Assembly (NCBI RefSeq): GCF_900116295.1
Contig: NZ_FPAF01000002.1
Location: 162,472-226,471 of the forward strand
Reading direction: 5' to 3'
Origin: Bacillus sp. 103mf
GTDB taxonomy: Bacteria; Bacillota; Bacilli; Bacillales; Bacillaceae_G
DNA: 64,000 nucleotides
Shown here: one piece after another, positions 36,168 to 45,451 of the stretch
Layout of the letters: each line of letters starts with the position of its first letter
Position numbering within the stretch: position 1 is the first letter of the stretch
The notes under the pieces: model-generated
The model's input: the letters and a program-made list of their open reading frames with translations, nothing else
What the model was told of the DNA's origin: nothing
Databases searched by the model: none
Translations under genes and position numbers: made by a program

Positions 36168-37147
36168 TTTAAGGTCACCTCATCCTCTTTTTCCCAACCT
36201 ACATACACATTGTCACCAATGTTCCACTGCTTCGCTTCTTCTGCGCTTTGATACGCCATCAACAACTCGCCTGTTTTCTCATCCCGAATATATAACTTCT
36301 CCATATTTCCAACAAATTCGATATCTTCAATATGGCCAAATTGATACCCTTCAGTAGATGATTCTTCCACGGAACGTACTTTCACGTTTTCTGGGCGTAC
36401 TGCTACATAGTTTTCTCCTGTTTGAATAATATTATTTTCTCCAATAAACGTCGCAACAAACAACGTTTCTGGCTTGTGATAGATTTCTTTTGGTGTTCCA
36501 ATTTGTTCAATGTGACCTTTGTTCATAACTACAATGCGATCACTCATACTCATCGCTTCTTCTTGATCATGCGTCACATAAATGAACGTAATCCCAAGAT
36601 TTCGTTGTAAGTTTTTCAATTCACGCTGTAAATCTTTTCGAAGCTTAAAATCTAGTGCTCCTAACGGCTCATCTAATAGCAACACACGAGGATTATTCAC
36701 AATTGCACGTGCAATTGCCACGCGCTGCTGTTGTCCGCCAGAAAGTTTAGCTGGTTTCCGATTACGGAATTCTGTTAATTGTGTTAAACGTATCGCTTCC
36801 TCAGCACGTTCTTGCTGCTCCGCTTCAGAAACCTTTTGCATCTTCAATCCAAAGCGAATATTTTTCTCAACAGTCATATGCGGAAACAGTGCATAATGCT
36901 GAAATACTAAATTCATATGACGTTTATAAGGCGGTAAATCATTAATCGTTTCTTCATCAAGGGAAATTACCCCTTTTGTCGGTTTCTCAAAACCAGCAAT
37001 CATACGAAGTAATGTCGTTTTCCCACAACCACTCGGACCAAGAATTGTTAAAAACTCGCCCTCTTTAATGTCTAAAGAAAGAGGCGGAATAATAACTTGA
37101 TTTCCAAAATGTTTTTCTACTGCTTCGACCTTAATAATATTTTTCAT
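36164..37147 (-). CDS. potA: Polyamine ABC transporter ATPase PotA
   Basis: The 327-residue ATPase has Walker [10 protein letters not shown], signature [14 protein letters not shown], Walker [13 protein letters not shown] and the H-loop in [17 protein letters not shown]-terminal TOBE-like region ([24 protein letters not shown]) follows. It powers PotBCD import. It is first in the operon. No HTH regulator precedes it here. Confidence 0.95.
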   Translation of the reverse strand: MKNIIKVEAVEKHFGNQVIIPPLSLDIKEGEFLTILGPSGCGKTTLLRMIAGFEKPTKGVISLDEETINDLPPYKRHMNLVFQHYALFPHMTVEKNIRFGLKMQKVSEAEQQERAEEAIRLTQLTEFRNRKPAKLSGGQQQRVAIARAIVNNPRVLLLDEPLGALDFKLRKDLQRELKNLQRNLGITFIYVTHDQEEAMSMSDRIVVMNKGHIEQIGTPKEIYHKPETLFVATFIGENNIIQTGENYVAVRPENVKVRSVEESSTEGYQFGHIEDIEFVGNMEKLYIRDEKTGELLMAYQSAEEAKQWNIGDNVYVGWEKEDEVTLN

Positions 37148-37239
37148 CTTCTCTTCCTATCTACCTCATATTTTTGATATTCATAAATAACCCAAGTATT
37201 CTATATGCAATAACTTTGCTTCAATCTAAACGTTTAATC

Positions 37240-37302
37240 ACGTAATACAAGCGTGATTAGTGGTGAATGCACGCCACTGATAGAAGCTTCACTTTATGTA
37301 AT
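37240..37302 (-). repeat. Degenerate bcr1-like remnant upstream of potA
   Basis: GCCACTGATAGAAGCTTCAC then TTTAT resembles one end of the family; the other side is an imperfect hairpin AATCACG / CGTGATT. Confidence 0.45.
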
Positions 37303-37339
37303 ATGTCTGCTTCAATTTTACACGATACACACCTTGAAT

Positions 37340-37374
37340 AGAAAAACCCCTTCGTGTTGAAGGGGTTTTTATCA
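37340..37374. terminator. Strong terminator
   Basis: AAAAACCCCTT-cgtgttg-AAGGGGTTTTT, downstream of the aldehyde dehydrogenase gene. Confidence 0.88.
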
Positions 37375-37404
37375 TACGGACGAACCAATTGATAAACACC
37401 ATCA

Positions 37405-38772
37405 TCATTTTAACAATTTTCGAATGAATTTTAAAGCACTTTTTGTAGAAGAATAGCGAATTTTCATATCAAACGTTGTCGATTGAGACAAAATGCTTTT
37501 ATAATGTGAAAATGCTTGAAAACTCTGCTCTCCGTGATAGCTGCCCAATCCACTTTGACCAACACCACCAAATGGTAAATACGGCGTTGCTAGATGATAT
37601 ACAACATCATTAATACAACCACCTCCATAGGAAATAGATTGTGTCACTTGCTTTTGCAAATCTCGTTCTTCAGAAAAAACATATAGTGCAAGTGGTTTCG
37701 GATGACGCTGAACAGTTGTTATGACATCTTCTATATGATCATACTCTAATAATGGTAAAATGGGACCAAAAATCTCATCTTCCATAACAGCATCGTTCCA
37801 TGTCACATCTGTCAGTACTGTAGGTTCAATTAATAGTTTATCTTGATCATAATTCCCACCTATTACAGCCTGGCCGTCCTCTAAAAATGAACACAATCTT
37901 TCAAAATGACGCCTGCTCACAATGCGAACATACTTTTCATTTTGCAATGGCTTCTCTCCATATTGTTCATGCACAGCTTTTCTCATTTCTTCTATGAATT
38001 GATCTTTAATAGAAGAGTGAACGTATACATAATCAGGTGCAACGCACGTTTGCCCCGCATTTAAAAATTTCCCCCATACAATTCGCCGCGCTGTAACATC
38101 AAGCTTTGCATCTTTATGTACAATACACGGACTTTTGCCGCCAAGCTCAAGTGTAAGAGGTGTTAATTGTTTTGCAGCTGCCTCCATAACAATTTTTCCA
38201 ACTCCCACACTACCAGTAAAGAAAATATAATCAAACGGTTCCTTCAACAAAGCTGTGCTCACCTCGGCGCCGCCTTCCATCACAGCGACAAACTCAGATG
38301 GGAATAACTCCGTTAATATTTTCGCAAGAACTCTAGAAACATTTGGTGTTAACTCTGAAGGTTTTAAAACAACCGTATTTCCAGCTGCAATAGCTCCAAC
38401 TAACGGAGCAATCGCCAGTTGAAATGGATAATTCCACGGGGCAATTATTAACGTTACGCCATACGGCTCCGGAATAATTTTCCCTTTTGATCCAATATGA
38501 GTCATTGCCGTTTTCACACGCTTTGGTTTACTCCATTTAGAAAGATTCTTTATCATAAAAGAAATTTCTTTTAATGTATATCCAATCTCTGTTGTATACG
38601 ATTCATGCTCTGATTTATTTAAATCCAGCTTTAGCGCTTCAAAAATCTCAGACTCATAGCGCTGAATACTTTCATATAATGCTCGTAACTGTTTCTTTCT
38701 TTCATCTATTTCTCTTGTTTTCCCACTATAAAAGTAGGATTTTTGTCTTTCCACAATAGAAGCAATCGTCAT
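37405..38772 (-). CDS. Aldehyde dehydrogenase (class 3 / YwdH-like)
   Basis: The 455-residue enzyme has the NAD site FFTGSVGVGKIVMEAAA, the general base Glu in LELGGKSP and the catalytic Cys in NAGQTCVAPDYV. The short N-terminus and C-terminal membrane-near tail (KSALKFIRKLLK) fit class 3-like fatty aldehyde dehydrogenases. It oxidises aldehydes to acids with NAD(P)+. GGGGGAAG precedes the ATG. Monocistronic. Confidence 0.92.
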   Translation of the reverse strand: MTIASIVERQKSYFYSGKTREIDERKKQLRALYESIQRYESEIFEALKLDLNKSEHESYTTEIGYTLKEISFMIKNLSKWSKPKRVKTAMTHIGSKGKIIPEPYGVTLIIAPWNYPFQLAIAPLVGAIAAGNTVVLKPSELTPNVSRVLAKILTELFPSEFVAVMEGGAEVSTALLKEPFDYIFFTGSVGVGKIVMEAAAKQLTPLTLELGGKSPCIVHKDAKLDVTARRIVWGKFLNAGQTCVAPDYVYVHSSIKDQFIEEMRKAVHEQYGEKPLQNEKYVRIVSRRHFERLCSFLEDGQAVIGGNYDQDKLLIEPTVLTDVTWNDAVMEDEIFGPILPLLEYDHIEDVITTVQRHPKPLALYVFSEERDLQKQVTQSISYGGGCINDVVYHLATPYLPFGGVGQSGLGSYHGEQSFQAFSHYKSILSQSTTFDMKIRYSSTKSALKFIRKLLK

Positions 38773-38984
38773 AAAGCTTCCCCCCTTTACTTCACCATAT
38801 ATTATAATACATTTCTGGTTTCTTCTTATTAAAAAATGAACTGATATGTAAAAATTTATTATTTATGTTCCGTAACTACTCAGCCATACATTTCATTTAG
38901 AAGTTTAGTAAGGAGTATAATTCCAGCGAAAATACACTTACCTATAATTGCTGCCATGAAGATAAAAATGGACCTACACCTCGC

Positions 38985-39095
38985 TGCCTTTCTTTGTTTT
39001 CAAACTTTGCGCGTGGCAGGAAAAGGCCCTGACCGCTACTATACATAGCCAGTCCCTCTCGATCACTTAAAAAAATGCTTTTCTATCGGTTTTTC
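38985..39095 (-). repeat. Copy of second dispersed repeat family (reverse)
   Basis: On the minus strand it reads GGGACTGGCTATGTATAGTA, GCGGTCAGGGCC, CCACGCGCAAAGTTTGAAAA. It fills the middle of the 400-bp gap between the dehydrogenase and inhA1; the rest of the gap is unremarkable. Confidence 0.65.
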
Positions 39096-39128
39096 ATAGA
39101 GTGACTGAGTAGTTACTATGTTCCTATA

Positions 39129-39166
39129 AAAAAAGCTGTTGAAAGGAATCCCCTTCAACAGCTTCT
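39129..39166 (-). terminator. inhA1 terminator
   Basis: GAAGCTGTTGAAGG / CCTTTCAACAGCTTTTTTT on the minus strand. Confidence 0.88.
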
Positions 39167-39172
39167 CCATTA

Positions 39173-41560
39173 TTAACGATATAAACGAACTGCACCTGCA
39201 GAATTATCATCTGCTTGTCCAACTACTTCAAATTTCAATCCAAGCTTCGGCACTTTACGTCCTGCATCTGGGATTAAGTTGTTCATATACGATTTAGAAT
39301 CATCGAACTTCGTTACACCTGGTAGCCCTTTGTAATCAAATGTTCCGCGTGTTGGAGATACAACTTTCCACGCTGGCGTTTGATTAAATGAGAACGCAGC
39401 ATCTGCAATTTGGTATCGTGTGCTATTTGCAACAGTTGGTTTACCATTTAATGTTCCCACAATTGCATCTGGATGAGAATCAACAACACCTAAGAATCCC
39501 TCTCCAGGATGAACCCCAACCCAGTTATCTGTGTAACTAGAGTCTGCATACCATACAACAAGACCTGTATTATACACTGGACCGCGGCCATATTGTAACG
39601 CTTCATCAGCACCAGCGTAGTTTCTCCACTCTAAATAGTAGTTATGCTTCTTCTTATCAAAACCGTTTGATACAACGAAGCCATTTAATTTTAATTTTGC
39701 ATCGCCCTCTGCATCATCAGAGAACACAACATTTCCATCTACAGTTAATGTAGCATTATCAAGAGTAAAACCGTTCGGCGCTAAACCACCATCTGTAATA
39801 TATTCAAATACTAATTTTACTTTTTGACCTTTAAATTGGCTTAAGTCATATGACTTGTCTATCCATTTACCGTCAGTTGTATCCATGTTGCCTTTCACAC
39901 TTTCGTCACCGATTTTATCAACTAACGTTTTTGTTCCATCTTCCGCAACCGCATATACTTCAAGGAAATCATAATCTGCTTCAATTTCGTATAGCGTTTT
40001 GTAATCAAACTTTGCATTTGTTGCATTCGCTAAATCAAATAGCGGTGTTTCTAATGTCGTATGAAGATCGTCACCTTTTGTACTATAGTAGTACTGTTTA
40101 CCAAATGCTGCTGGAATGCCTTTTACATCTTTGTCTGGTAAGTTTACGCGAACCAGACCAGGACGTTTTGTTTTTGAAACACTTTGATCTAAGTATGTCG
40201 CAAAACCGATACCGCGATTTAATTTATCGTAGTCAACGTCTACAATGTTTGCCCAGTTTCCACCAATGTTCTTTTGAAAGAACTCTTTGTTTTGCGGAGA
40301 GAAACTTGTTGGCGTTGTACCTGCAATGTTACCTGCCCAGCTGCCGCCGCTCATAATAGACCAAGATTGAACTGGTTCACCTGCACCAGTATACTGTGTA
40401 TCATACTCATCAGGAAGACCTAAATCATGACCAAACTCATGCGCGAATACACCAACCGCTCCATCTTCTGGCTCAATTGTGTAATCGAACGCCGCCATTT
40501 TGCCGCCCCAATATGGAACTTTTGCTTCTGTACCTTCAACTGGATATGGTTTTGGTCCAATTGTCCAGCGATGTGACCAAATTGCGTCATCTCCTAATTT
40601 ACCTCCACCAGCTTCTTGTCCAACACCAGCGTGAAGTACCATTAGATGGTCAACAAGTCCATCTGGCTCATTTTTATTGCCATCACCATCCATATCATAT
40701 TGATCAAACACATCAAAATCAGCTAAGTTTAAACCGCTATCCACTGCTGCTTTTAACGCATCTTTTACAAGGTCTCTTGGTCCTAACGGGCTCTTATTGT
40801 CATGACCACTGCCAGCATCATCCCCGTAGTCCGCAGCTTTACCTGGAACTGTTAACCACTTTGTTACTGTTCCATCTACCGTATAACTACCACCGGATTG
40901 CTCTTCATAATACTTCTTAAATGTCTCAATTTTTGATCCATCAAATAATGTAAACGGCTCATCACCAAACAACATTTTCTGATAATGTTCTTGATTAAAA
41001 TCATTTGTATACATATAACCAGGTTCTTGATCAATATTGTTATGTTTAAAATCAGCATATTCTACTAGTAATACAAGTACTTTATCTTTACGAACATCAC
41101 CATTATATTGTTTTTGCTTCGCTGAACTAGTTGGTACTTTGCCGTTTAATCCCCCTTTAACCGGCTCTTGTCCAGCTACCGGACCACCAGCAGGCTGATT
41201 TGCCTTTTCTTTTGCATCCGCTTTTGTATCTTTAACTTTTTTCAAAAAGTCAGAAGCTTCTTGCGTAACATTATCCCCCGCTGCTGGTTCTTTTCCAGCA
41301 TTTTCGCCTTTTTTCTTCTCTACGTATTTTTCAACTGCTTTTAATGTGTCTTCTTTCGACGCAGAATCACTAATTACACCGCGCTTTTTCAACGCTTCTG
41401 CTAAACGCTCCTCAGGAATTAAATGATCGTCGACTGGACTTGAAGGTACTACATTAGACGGTGTTGCCGCATAAACAGATTGGCCTCCAAACCCAAATGT
41501 GCAGCTAAGCACAGCTGTCGCCGCAAGCGTAGACAGCACTTTAAAAGGTTTTTTCTTCAT
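39173..41560 (-). CDS. inhA1: Immune inhibitor A metalloprotease InhA1
   Basis: The 795-residue secreted M6 metalloprotease has a signal peptide ([20 protein letters not shown], cleavage near YAA-TP), a propeptide to about residue 110, and the zinc motif [12 protein letters not shown] near residue 371. C-terminal beta-sandwich and immune-inhibitor-like domains follow. It degrades antibacterial peptides and is found on the exosporium. Its position beside sinI-sinR identifies it as InhA1 rather than InhA2 or InhA3. Regulation by SinR/AbrB is expected. GGGAGGAATAGGG precedes the start. Confidence 0.95.
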   Translation of the reverse strand: MKKKPFKVLSTLAATAVLSCTFGFGGQSVYAATPSNVVPSSPVDDHLIPEERLAEALKKRGVISDSASKEDTLKAVEKYVEKKKGENAGKEPAAGDNVTQEASDFLKKVKDTKADAKEKANQPAGGPVAGQEPVKGGLNGKVPTSSAKQKQYNGDVRKDKVLVLLVEYADFKHNNIDQEPGYMYTNDFNQEHYQKMLFGDEPFTLFDGSKIETFKKYYEEQSGGSYTVDGTVTKWLTVPGKAADYGDDAGSGHDNKSPLGPRDLVKDALKAAVDSGLNLADFDVFDQYDMDGDGNKNEPDGLVDHLMVLHAGVGQEAGGGKLGDDAIWSHRWTIGPKPYPVEGTEAKVPYWGGKMAAFDYTIEPEDGAVGVFAHEFGHDLGLPDEYDTQYTGAGEPVQSWSIMSGGSWAGNIAGTTPTSFSPQNKEFFQKNIGGNWANIVDVDYDKLNRGIGFATYLDQSVSKTKRPGLVRVNLPDKDVKGIPAAFGKQYYYSTKGDDLHTTLETPLFDLANATNAKFDYKTLYEIEADYDFLEVYAVAEDGTKTLVDKIGDESVKGNMDTTDGKWIDKSYDLSQFKGQKVKLVFEYITDGGLAPNGFTLDNATLTVDGNVVFSDDAEGDAKLKLNGFVVSNGFDKKKHNYYLEWRNYAGADEALQYGRGPVYNTGLVVWYADSSYTDNWVGVHPGEGFLGVVDSHPDAIVGTLNGKPTVANSTRYQIADAAFSFNQTPAWKVVSPTRGTFDYKGLPGVTKFDDSKSYMNNLIPDAGRKVPKLGLKFEVVGQADDNSAGAVRLYR

Positions 41561-41908
41561 CCCTATTCCTCCCTAAACTCAAATATGTATCAATATTTTG
41601 ATAATAATAAAAATTCTATAAATTCACAATATATTGTCTTAATTTGTAATACTTTTGAAAAAATCCATTATTAAGTATAAATCGATATAATGATATTATG
41701 GTTTTAATAGCATATATTAATAAATATTTACAAAACTATTAAAATTTTTGTGTGTAATACAAGATATTAGCCTCGTTGGGTAATTTTTCAAAAATATATA
41801 TGAATTTTACTTTTTTTAATGCAATTATAGTTTTAGATATTATAATAGTCTTAGTGCGTTTTTAGTTTTCTAGCTTTTATAACCGCAATTATTAGGGAGG
41901 CGTCATTT
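41561..41908. other. Divergent intergenic region inhA1-sinI (348 bp)
   Basis: Very AT-rich with no ORF. It holds both promoters. No GTTCTTT-type SinR box is visible here, unlike upstream of calY and sipW. Confidence 0.5.
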
Positions 41909-42040
41909 GTGCAAACTGATAACAAAGAAGTACTTGATTCAGAATGGATTGATTTATTGTTGGAAGCTTTAGATATGAATATTAGTAGTGCAGAAGTATC
42001 TAACTTTTTGCAACACGGAAATCAATCAGCACAGAACTAA
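41909..42040 (+). CDS. sinI: Anti-repressor SinI
   Basis: The 43-residue protein starts at GTG 41909 with AGGGAGG eight bases upstream. Its helix SEWIDLLLEALDMNISSAEV followed by SNFLQ mirrors the C-terminus of SinR (SEWIKLVKEAMHSGVSKEQF). In Bacillus SinI binds SinR and releases its DNA targets, allowing matrix gene expression. It is 77 bp upstream of sinR. Confidence 0.93.
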   Translation: MQTDNKEVLDSEWIDLLLEALDMNISSAEVSNFLQHGNQSAQN

Positions 42041-42049
42041 CCGACATTG

Positions 42050-42065
42050 TTTTCTTTAAAGAAAA
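42050..42065. promoter_or_regulatory. Palindrome in sinI-sinR gap
   Basis: TTTTCTTTAAAGAAAA is a perfect 16-bp palindrome that extends imperfectly as ACAT...ATGT. It resembles paired SinR half-sites (TTCTTT/AAAGAA) and may allow sinR autoregulation; a weak hairpin is the alternative. Confidence 0.4.
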
Positions 42066-42117
42066 ATGTGTTATAATAAATTAAATCTTAGGTATACAGT
42101 AAGAAAGGTGCGCTAAT

Positions 42118-42441
42118 ATGATTGGAGAACGTATAAAACGACTGCGTCTACAAAGAGGCATCTCCTTAACAGAACTTGCCGAAAAAGCAGGCGTTGCAAA
42201 GTCATATATTAGTTCCATTGAACGAAACTTACAAAAAAATCCTTCGATTCAATTTCTCGAAAAGATTTCTAACGTTCTGCACGTTTCTGTTGATGTACTT
42301 CTTCATGATGAGCCAGCTGAAGAATATACATTGGACTCTGAGTGGATAAAACTCGTTAAAGAAGCCATGCATTCTGGTGTTTCAAAAGAACAGTTTCGTG
42401 AATTTTTAGAATTTAATAAGTGGAAACAAAAACAAAAATGA
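42118..42441 (+). CDS. sinR: Biofilm master repressor SinR
   Basis: The 107-residue protein has an N-terminal Cro/C1-type HTH (LRLQRGISLTELAEKAGVAK, SYISSIERNLQKNPSIQFLE) and a C-terminal dimer/SinI-binding region (EWIKLVKEAMHSGVSKEQFR). It represses calY, sipW and related matrix genes. AGAAAGGTG precedes the ATG. Confidence 0.95.
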   Translation: MIGERIKRLRLQRGISLTELAEKAGVAKSYISSIERNLQKNPSIQFLEKISNVLHVSVDVLLHDEPAEEYTLDSEWIKLVKEAMHSGVSKEQFREFLEFNKWKQKQK

Positions 42442-42487
42442 TGCAGAGAGAGTACTTTCTATGAAGGTGCTCTTTTTATTTGTATTA

Positions 42488-42515
42488 TAAAAAGCGGAGG
42501 AAATCCTCCGCTTTT
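42488..42515. terminator. Bidirectional terminator sinR/calY
   Basis: AAAAGCGGAGGA-aa-TCCTCCGCTTTT. Confidence 0.88.
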
Positions 42516-42525
42516 GTTATATTTC

Positions 42526-43119
42526 TTACTTCTCTTCACCATCAGTTTGTGAAGCATTGAAAGTCCATTCTAAATTCAATTTGTCGCCTTGGAAGATATT
42601 TTGATCTTGTCCATTATCTTCAAACACAAATTGCACCCATAAGTAATCCTCTGAACCAGCTTTTAATCCACCTTCTTCACTCCATTCAGGAGCAAACACG
42701 TCTTTTGCAACTACATCTGGATCTACTTTTTGCAGGTCAGCTAATGTTGTTTCATAAACTGGTTCGCTTTGTTTATCCCAGTTCCAGATAAACTTCACTT
42801 TAATGTGCTTACCTAAATCTTCACCATTATTATCGCCTTTGCTATCAATTACTGCATATTTAGTTGCTAGCTTTACATCTTTGATTGTTAATGAACCTTT
42901 ATTTTGTAATAAAAATTCTTTTTTCACAGAATCGCCTGGTTTTAAGTTATCAATATCAACGATTGTTTTTGGATTAAGTGCAAGATCTAACGTACCAGCC
43001 GCAAATGTATTATTGGATACCTCTTTATCGCTAAAGTATGCAAACGTTCCTCCACCGATTAAAGATAACCCTAATGCTGCTGATGCTACTCCCATGCCTA
43101 ACTTTTTCTTAAGACCCAT
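42526..43119 (-). CDS. calY: Camelysin CalY (TasA-family matrix protein)
   Basis: The 197-residue protein has a SipW-type signal (MGLKKKLGMGVASAALGLSL, then GGGTFAYFSDKEVSNNTFAA) and the TasA-family fold ending DQNIFQGDKLNLEWTF. It is a secreted fibre protein of the biofilm matrix, also reported as a cell-surface protease (camelysin) and adhesin. I chose ATG 43119, which fits the known N-terminus and has GGGGGA upstream; five more codons are open. SinR boxes lie 125-160 bp upstream. Confidence 0.93.
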   Translation of the reverse strand: MGLKKKLGMGVASAALGLSLIGGGTFAYFSDKEVSNNTFAAGTLDLALNPKTIVDIDNLKPGDSVKKEFLLQNKGSLTIKDVKLATKYAVIDSKGDNNGEDLGKHIKVKFIWNWDKQSEPVYETTLADLQKVDPDVVAKDVFAPEWSEEGGLKAGSEDYLWVQFVFEDNGQDQNIFQGDKLNLEWTFNASQTDGEEK

Positions 43120-43243
43120 TCTAAATTCCCCCAATTCTCTTTTTATTGTTAGCTCTTATGTAGATAAGAGGTGTAACTAATAAAATAATTTCTTCGTATC
43201 GACATAATCGTTGCGCGTCTGCTACCCCATTATCTCTATGTAT

Positions 43244-43281
43244 GTTCTTTAATAAGCTCCCTTGGGTTCATTATAAAGAAC
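43244..43281. promoter_or_regulatory. SinR operator pair upstream of calY
   Basis: GTTCTTT at 43244-43250 and its inverse AAAGAAC at 43275-43281. GTTCTYT is the SinR half-site described in B. subtilis. The pair lies 125-162 bp before the calY start. Confidence 0.6.
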
Positions 43282-43482
43282 AAGTGGTATAGAAATAAAA
43301 TCTCAAAAAGTTCTGTATTTTCTGTTTTTAAGTTGTTTTAATTTATTTTCCTGTCTTTTCCGTTACTTTTCTTACAATTTCTCTTTTTTTTATACATATA
43401 TAATGCTTTTCTTTATTTTCACTTCATAAGCATCCCTCATAAAAATATGCTATAAAAAAGGAAAAATATCTTATCTTTTCGC

Positions 43483-43590
43483 TTAAAAACTATGATCTTT
43501 CTTTATTGTATCTTGTGATGCATGAAATGTACATTTGAAATTCACTTTTTCACCTTGGAACATATTTTTAGTCATATCCGAAGTGTATGT
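43483..43590 (-). pseudogene. CalY/TasA-like C-terminal fragment
   Basis: Just past the DUF4047 stop the minus strand reads DMTKNMFQGEKVNFKCTFHA then SQDTIKKDHSF and stop. It aligns with the last 28 residues of CalY (DQNIFQGDKLNLEWTFNASQ). No N-terminal part exists, so it is a remnant of a third family copy. Confidence 0.7.
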
Positions 43591-43591
43591 G

Positions 43592-44314
43592 TTACTGCTT
43601 TGTTTCCGCAACTGCGTCTTCTTTATTTCCCTCAGGCTGTGCTGGCGCCGCTGTAACTGGTTGATTTTCCTTCAACTGTTCTTCATTCGTATGATTCTCC
43701 TGCTTTTTCTCTTCTTGTTTTGAAGGCTGTACAGGTGATATGTTCTGGACATTGTTTGCTTGTTTCTGTTTCTCTTCATTAATTTGTTTTTCTAATGCCC
43801 CGATGCGTTCATCTATCTTTTGTAACACTGCTTGTTTATCAACTTCACTGCAAATACTTTGAATTTCTGTAAAACCAGTTTGTACATATTTTAATACTTC
43901 TTGTGCAGAACCCTCTTTATTTTTCTTTGCATCTTCTACCGCTTTGTTATAATATGAGTCAATCTCCGTATAGTTAGTTTGCAGCGCTGTGATTTCCGCC
44001 GTAATTGCTTCACGGCTTTGCTTCCATGTAACAAGCTTACCCTCTAATTCTGCAACAGTTTCATTTCCATTTGCTGCACGATTTATCACATTGTAATGAT
44101 TGAAAATAGCTTCTCTATGTTGCTTTGCTTCCCCTGTTAACTTTTCAATTGCTTTTGGAAAAACCATTGCAGTTGATAAGGTTGCCTCTACTTTTTGTTG
44201 ATTCAAAAAAGATGCTTCGGTATATGTCACTACTTGAGATCCCATATAAAAAGCCATAGAACATATACATGGTAATATAAGTATATTCCTTACTTTCTTT
44301 GAGGATTTTTTCAT
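43592..44314 (-). CDS. DUF4047 protein in the matrix locus
   Basis: The 240-residue secreted or anchored protein has a signal segment (RNILILPCICSMAFYMGSQV), a long helical region (WKQSREAITAEITALQTNY, EKQINEEKQKQANNVQ) and a Gln/Glu/Pro-rich tail. A homologue sits between tasA and calY in B. cereus and belongs to the same SinR-controlled matrix group. Role unclear. ATG 44314 follows AGGTGTGAAT; the frame runs five codons further upstream. An inverse SinR box lies 60 bp before it. Confidence 0.75.
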   Translation of the reverse strand: MKKSSKKVRNILILPCICSMAFYMGSQVVTYTEASFLNQQKVEATLSTAMVFPKAIEKLTGEAKQHREAIFNHYNVINRAANGNETVAELEGKLVTWKQSREAITAEITALQTNYTEIDSYYNKAVEDAKKNKEGSAQEVLKYVQTGFTEIQSICSEVDKQAVLQKIDERIGALEKQINEEKQKQANNVQNISPVQPSKQEEKKQENHTNEEQLKENQPVTAAPAQPEGNKEDAVAETKQ

Positions 44315-44373
44315 ATTCACACCTACCATTTGATGAATTTATATTCCTTATAAAGAATTATAACATTCTATAT

Positions 44374-44380
44374 AAAGAAC
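44374..44380. promoter_or_regulatory. SinR half-site upstream of DUF4047 gene
   Basis: AAAGAAC at 44374-44380, preceded by TTCTATAT and a second near match TAAAGAAT at 44351, in the DUF4047 promoter region. Confidence 0.5.
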
Positions 44381-44421
44381 AAGACCATCTAATAAAGATA
44401 GCCTTGTAAATTTCTTAAACT

Positions 44422-44690
44422 TTATCTTTCTTTACCAGCAGTTTGCTGCGCAGCAAATGTCCACTTCAATTGAAGTTTATCGCCTTGGAATTCATTTTGA
44501 TCCTTGTTATTATCAACAAATCCAAACTTCATTGTAAATTCATCCCGCATTAACGGGCAGTAAGATCCCCACTGATGGAAGTTTCACTTCATCAAATTTC
44601 CCTGCAGAAATACCCTTCTCATCTACACTATAATCTGTTTGAAGTAACACTTTTTTAATCTCATTCCAACTTCCTACTAAACTATATATA
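44422..44690 (-). pseudogene. tasA: tasA remnant, deleted and split by a 44-bp repeat
   Basis: The minus strand keeps three TasA pieces in one frame: SWNEIKKVLLQTDYSV, then DEKGISAGKFDE, and after a repeat FTMKFGFVDNNKDQNEFQGD up to WTFAAQQTAGKER and stop. The N-terminal ~100 residues including the signal peptide, and about 40 residues between the first two pieces, are missing. The repeat (44544-44587, duplication ATGAA) adds 49 bp and shifts the frame. No start or ribosome site remains, so no fibre protein can be made from here. Confidence 0.88.
44539..44592 (-). repeat. Minimal bcr1-like element (44 bp) inside tasA remnant
   Basis: The element 44544-44587 lies between direct TTCAT repeats (44539-44543 and 44588-44592; ATGAA on the coding strand). 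It begins GTGAAACTTCC and ends AATGCGGG on the minus strand. Confidence 0.88.
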
Positions 44691-44725
44691 TTTGTTAACT
44701 CTCAATAATTAAAGAGTATAACCAT

Positions 44726-45301
44726 TTATACAGATTGTCCTGCATCAGAAGACTTGTTTTTCTTTTCAGAATCAATGCTGCGCAATGCTCCAAAAATAGT
44801 AACTACAGAATAACCTAACAATAAAACACCTGGAATGATTAATAACAACGCTGCTCCTGCTTTCGAATTTGCATAGTTTAGTAAATAACCAACATGCGGA
44901 ACAGTAATATCTGCATACTTCCCAATTACATTTTCAGCAAGAACTGGGTTTAAATCAGGACCATTATTATTGTCCCCTTTTGTTTCATAGGCCACTTTTC
45001 CATTTATATTTTTCACATCAATAATGCGGTGAGTAACAATCCTCTTATCTTTCTCTTTAAACGTAATAACATCGCCTTTTTTATATTTTGAACCATCTTT
45101 CGTTGGTTCAATTGCAATAATAGATCCTGTTAAAAACGTAGGTTCCATCGATCCTGATAATACCGTCTTGAACTGGTATCCCATCACTGTTGGATCGCCG
45201 CCACTCGCCTTTGATGAAATAACAACAAACGCTAAAACAACCATAATCGTAAACAAAACAAAAGAAATGATATTACTAATAACTTTCCAAACTAACTTCA
45301 T
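44726..45301 (-). CDS. sipW: Signal peptidase SipW (ER type)
   Basis: The 191-residue protein has an N-terminal membrane anchor, the catalytic Ser in LSGSMEPTF (Ser51), the His of the ER-type pair in RIVTHRI, and a C-terminal membrane helix (AALLLIIPGVLLLGYSVVTI). It processes CalY and TasA signal peptides. ATG 45301 has AAGGAG upstream. It would normally be followed by tasA, which is a remnant here. Confidence 0.93.
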   Translation of the reverse strand: MKLVWKVISNIISFVLFTIMVVLAFVVISSKASGGDPTVMGYQFKTVLSGSMEPTFLTGSIIAIEPTKDGSKYKKGDVITFKEKDKRIVTHRIIDVKNINGKVAYETKGDNNNGPDLNPVLAENVIGKYADITVPHVGYLLNYANSKAGAALLLIIPGVLLLGYSVVTIFGALRSIDSEKKNKSSDAGQSV

Positions 45302-45367
45302 CTGTCTCCTTCCTTTCGTTGGTTTCGTCTTTATATAAGCATACTGCACAAAATATTCAAATTCGAT

Positions 45368-45383
45368 GTTCTATTTAAAGAAC
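45368..45383. promoter_or_regulatory. SinR operator upstream of sipW
   Basis: GTTCTATTTAAAGAAC is a near-palindrome holding one perfect half-site (AAAGAAC) and one variant, 67 bp before the sipW start. Confidence 0.6.
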
Positions 45384-45451
45384 TCACAAATATATTATAA
45401 CGAATATTCAAAAAACACAATAAAAAATAGGCAAAATTCATTTACCTATTT

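Noticed and set aside
39850-40920. Two plus-strand frames of 168 and 174 codons
   Set aside because: They lie wholly antisense to inhA1, have Leu/His/Cys-rich nonsense composition and no ribosome sites.
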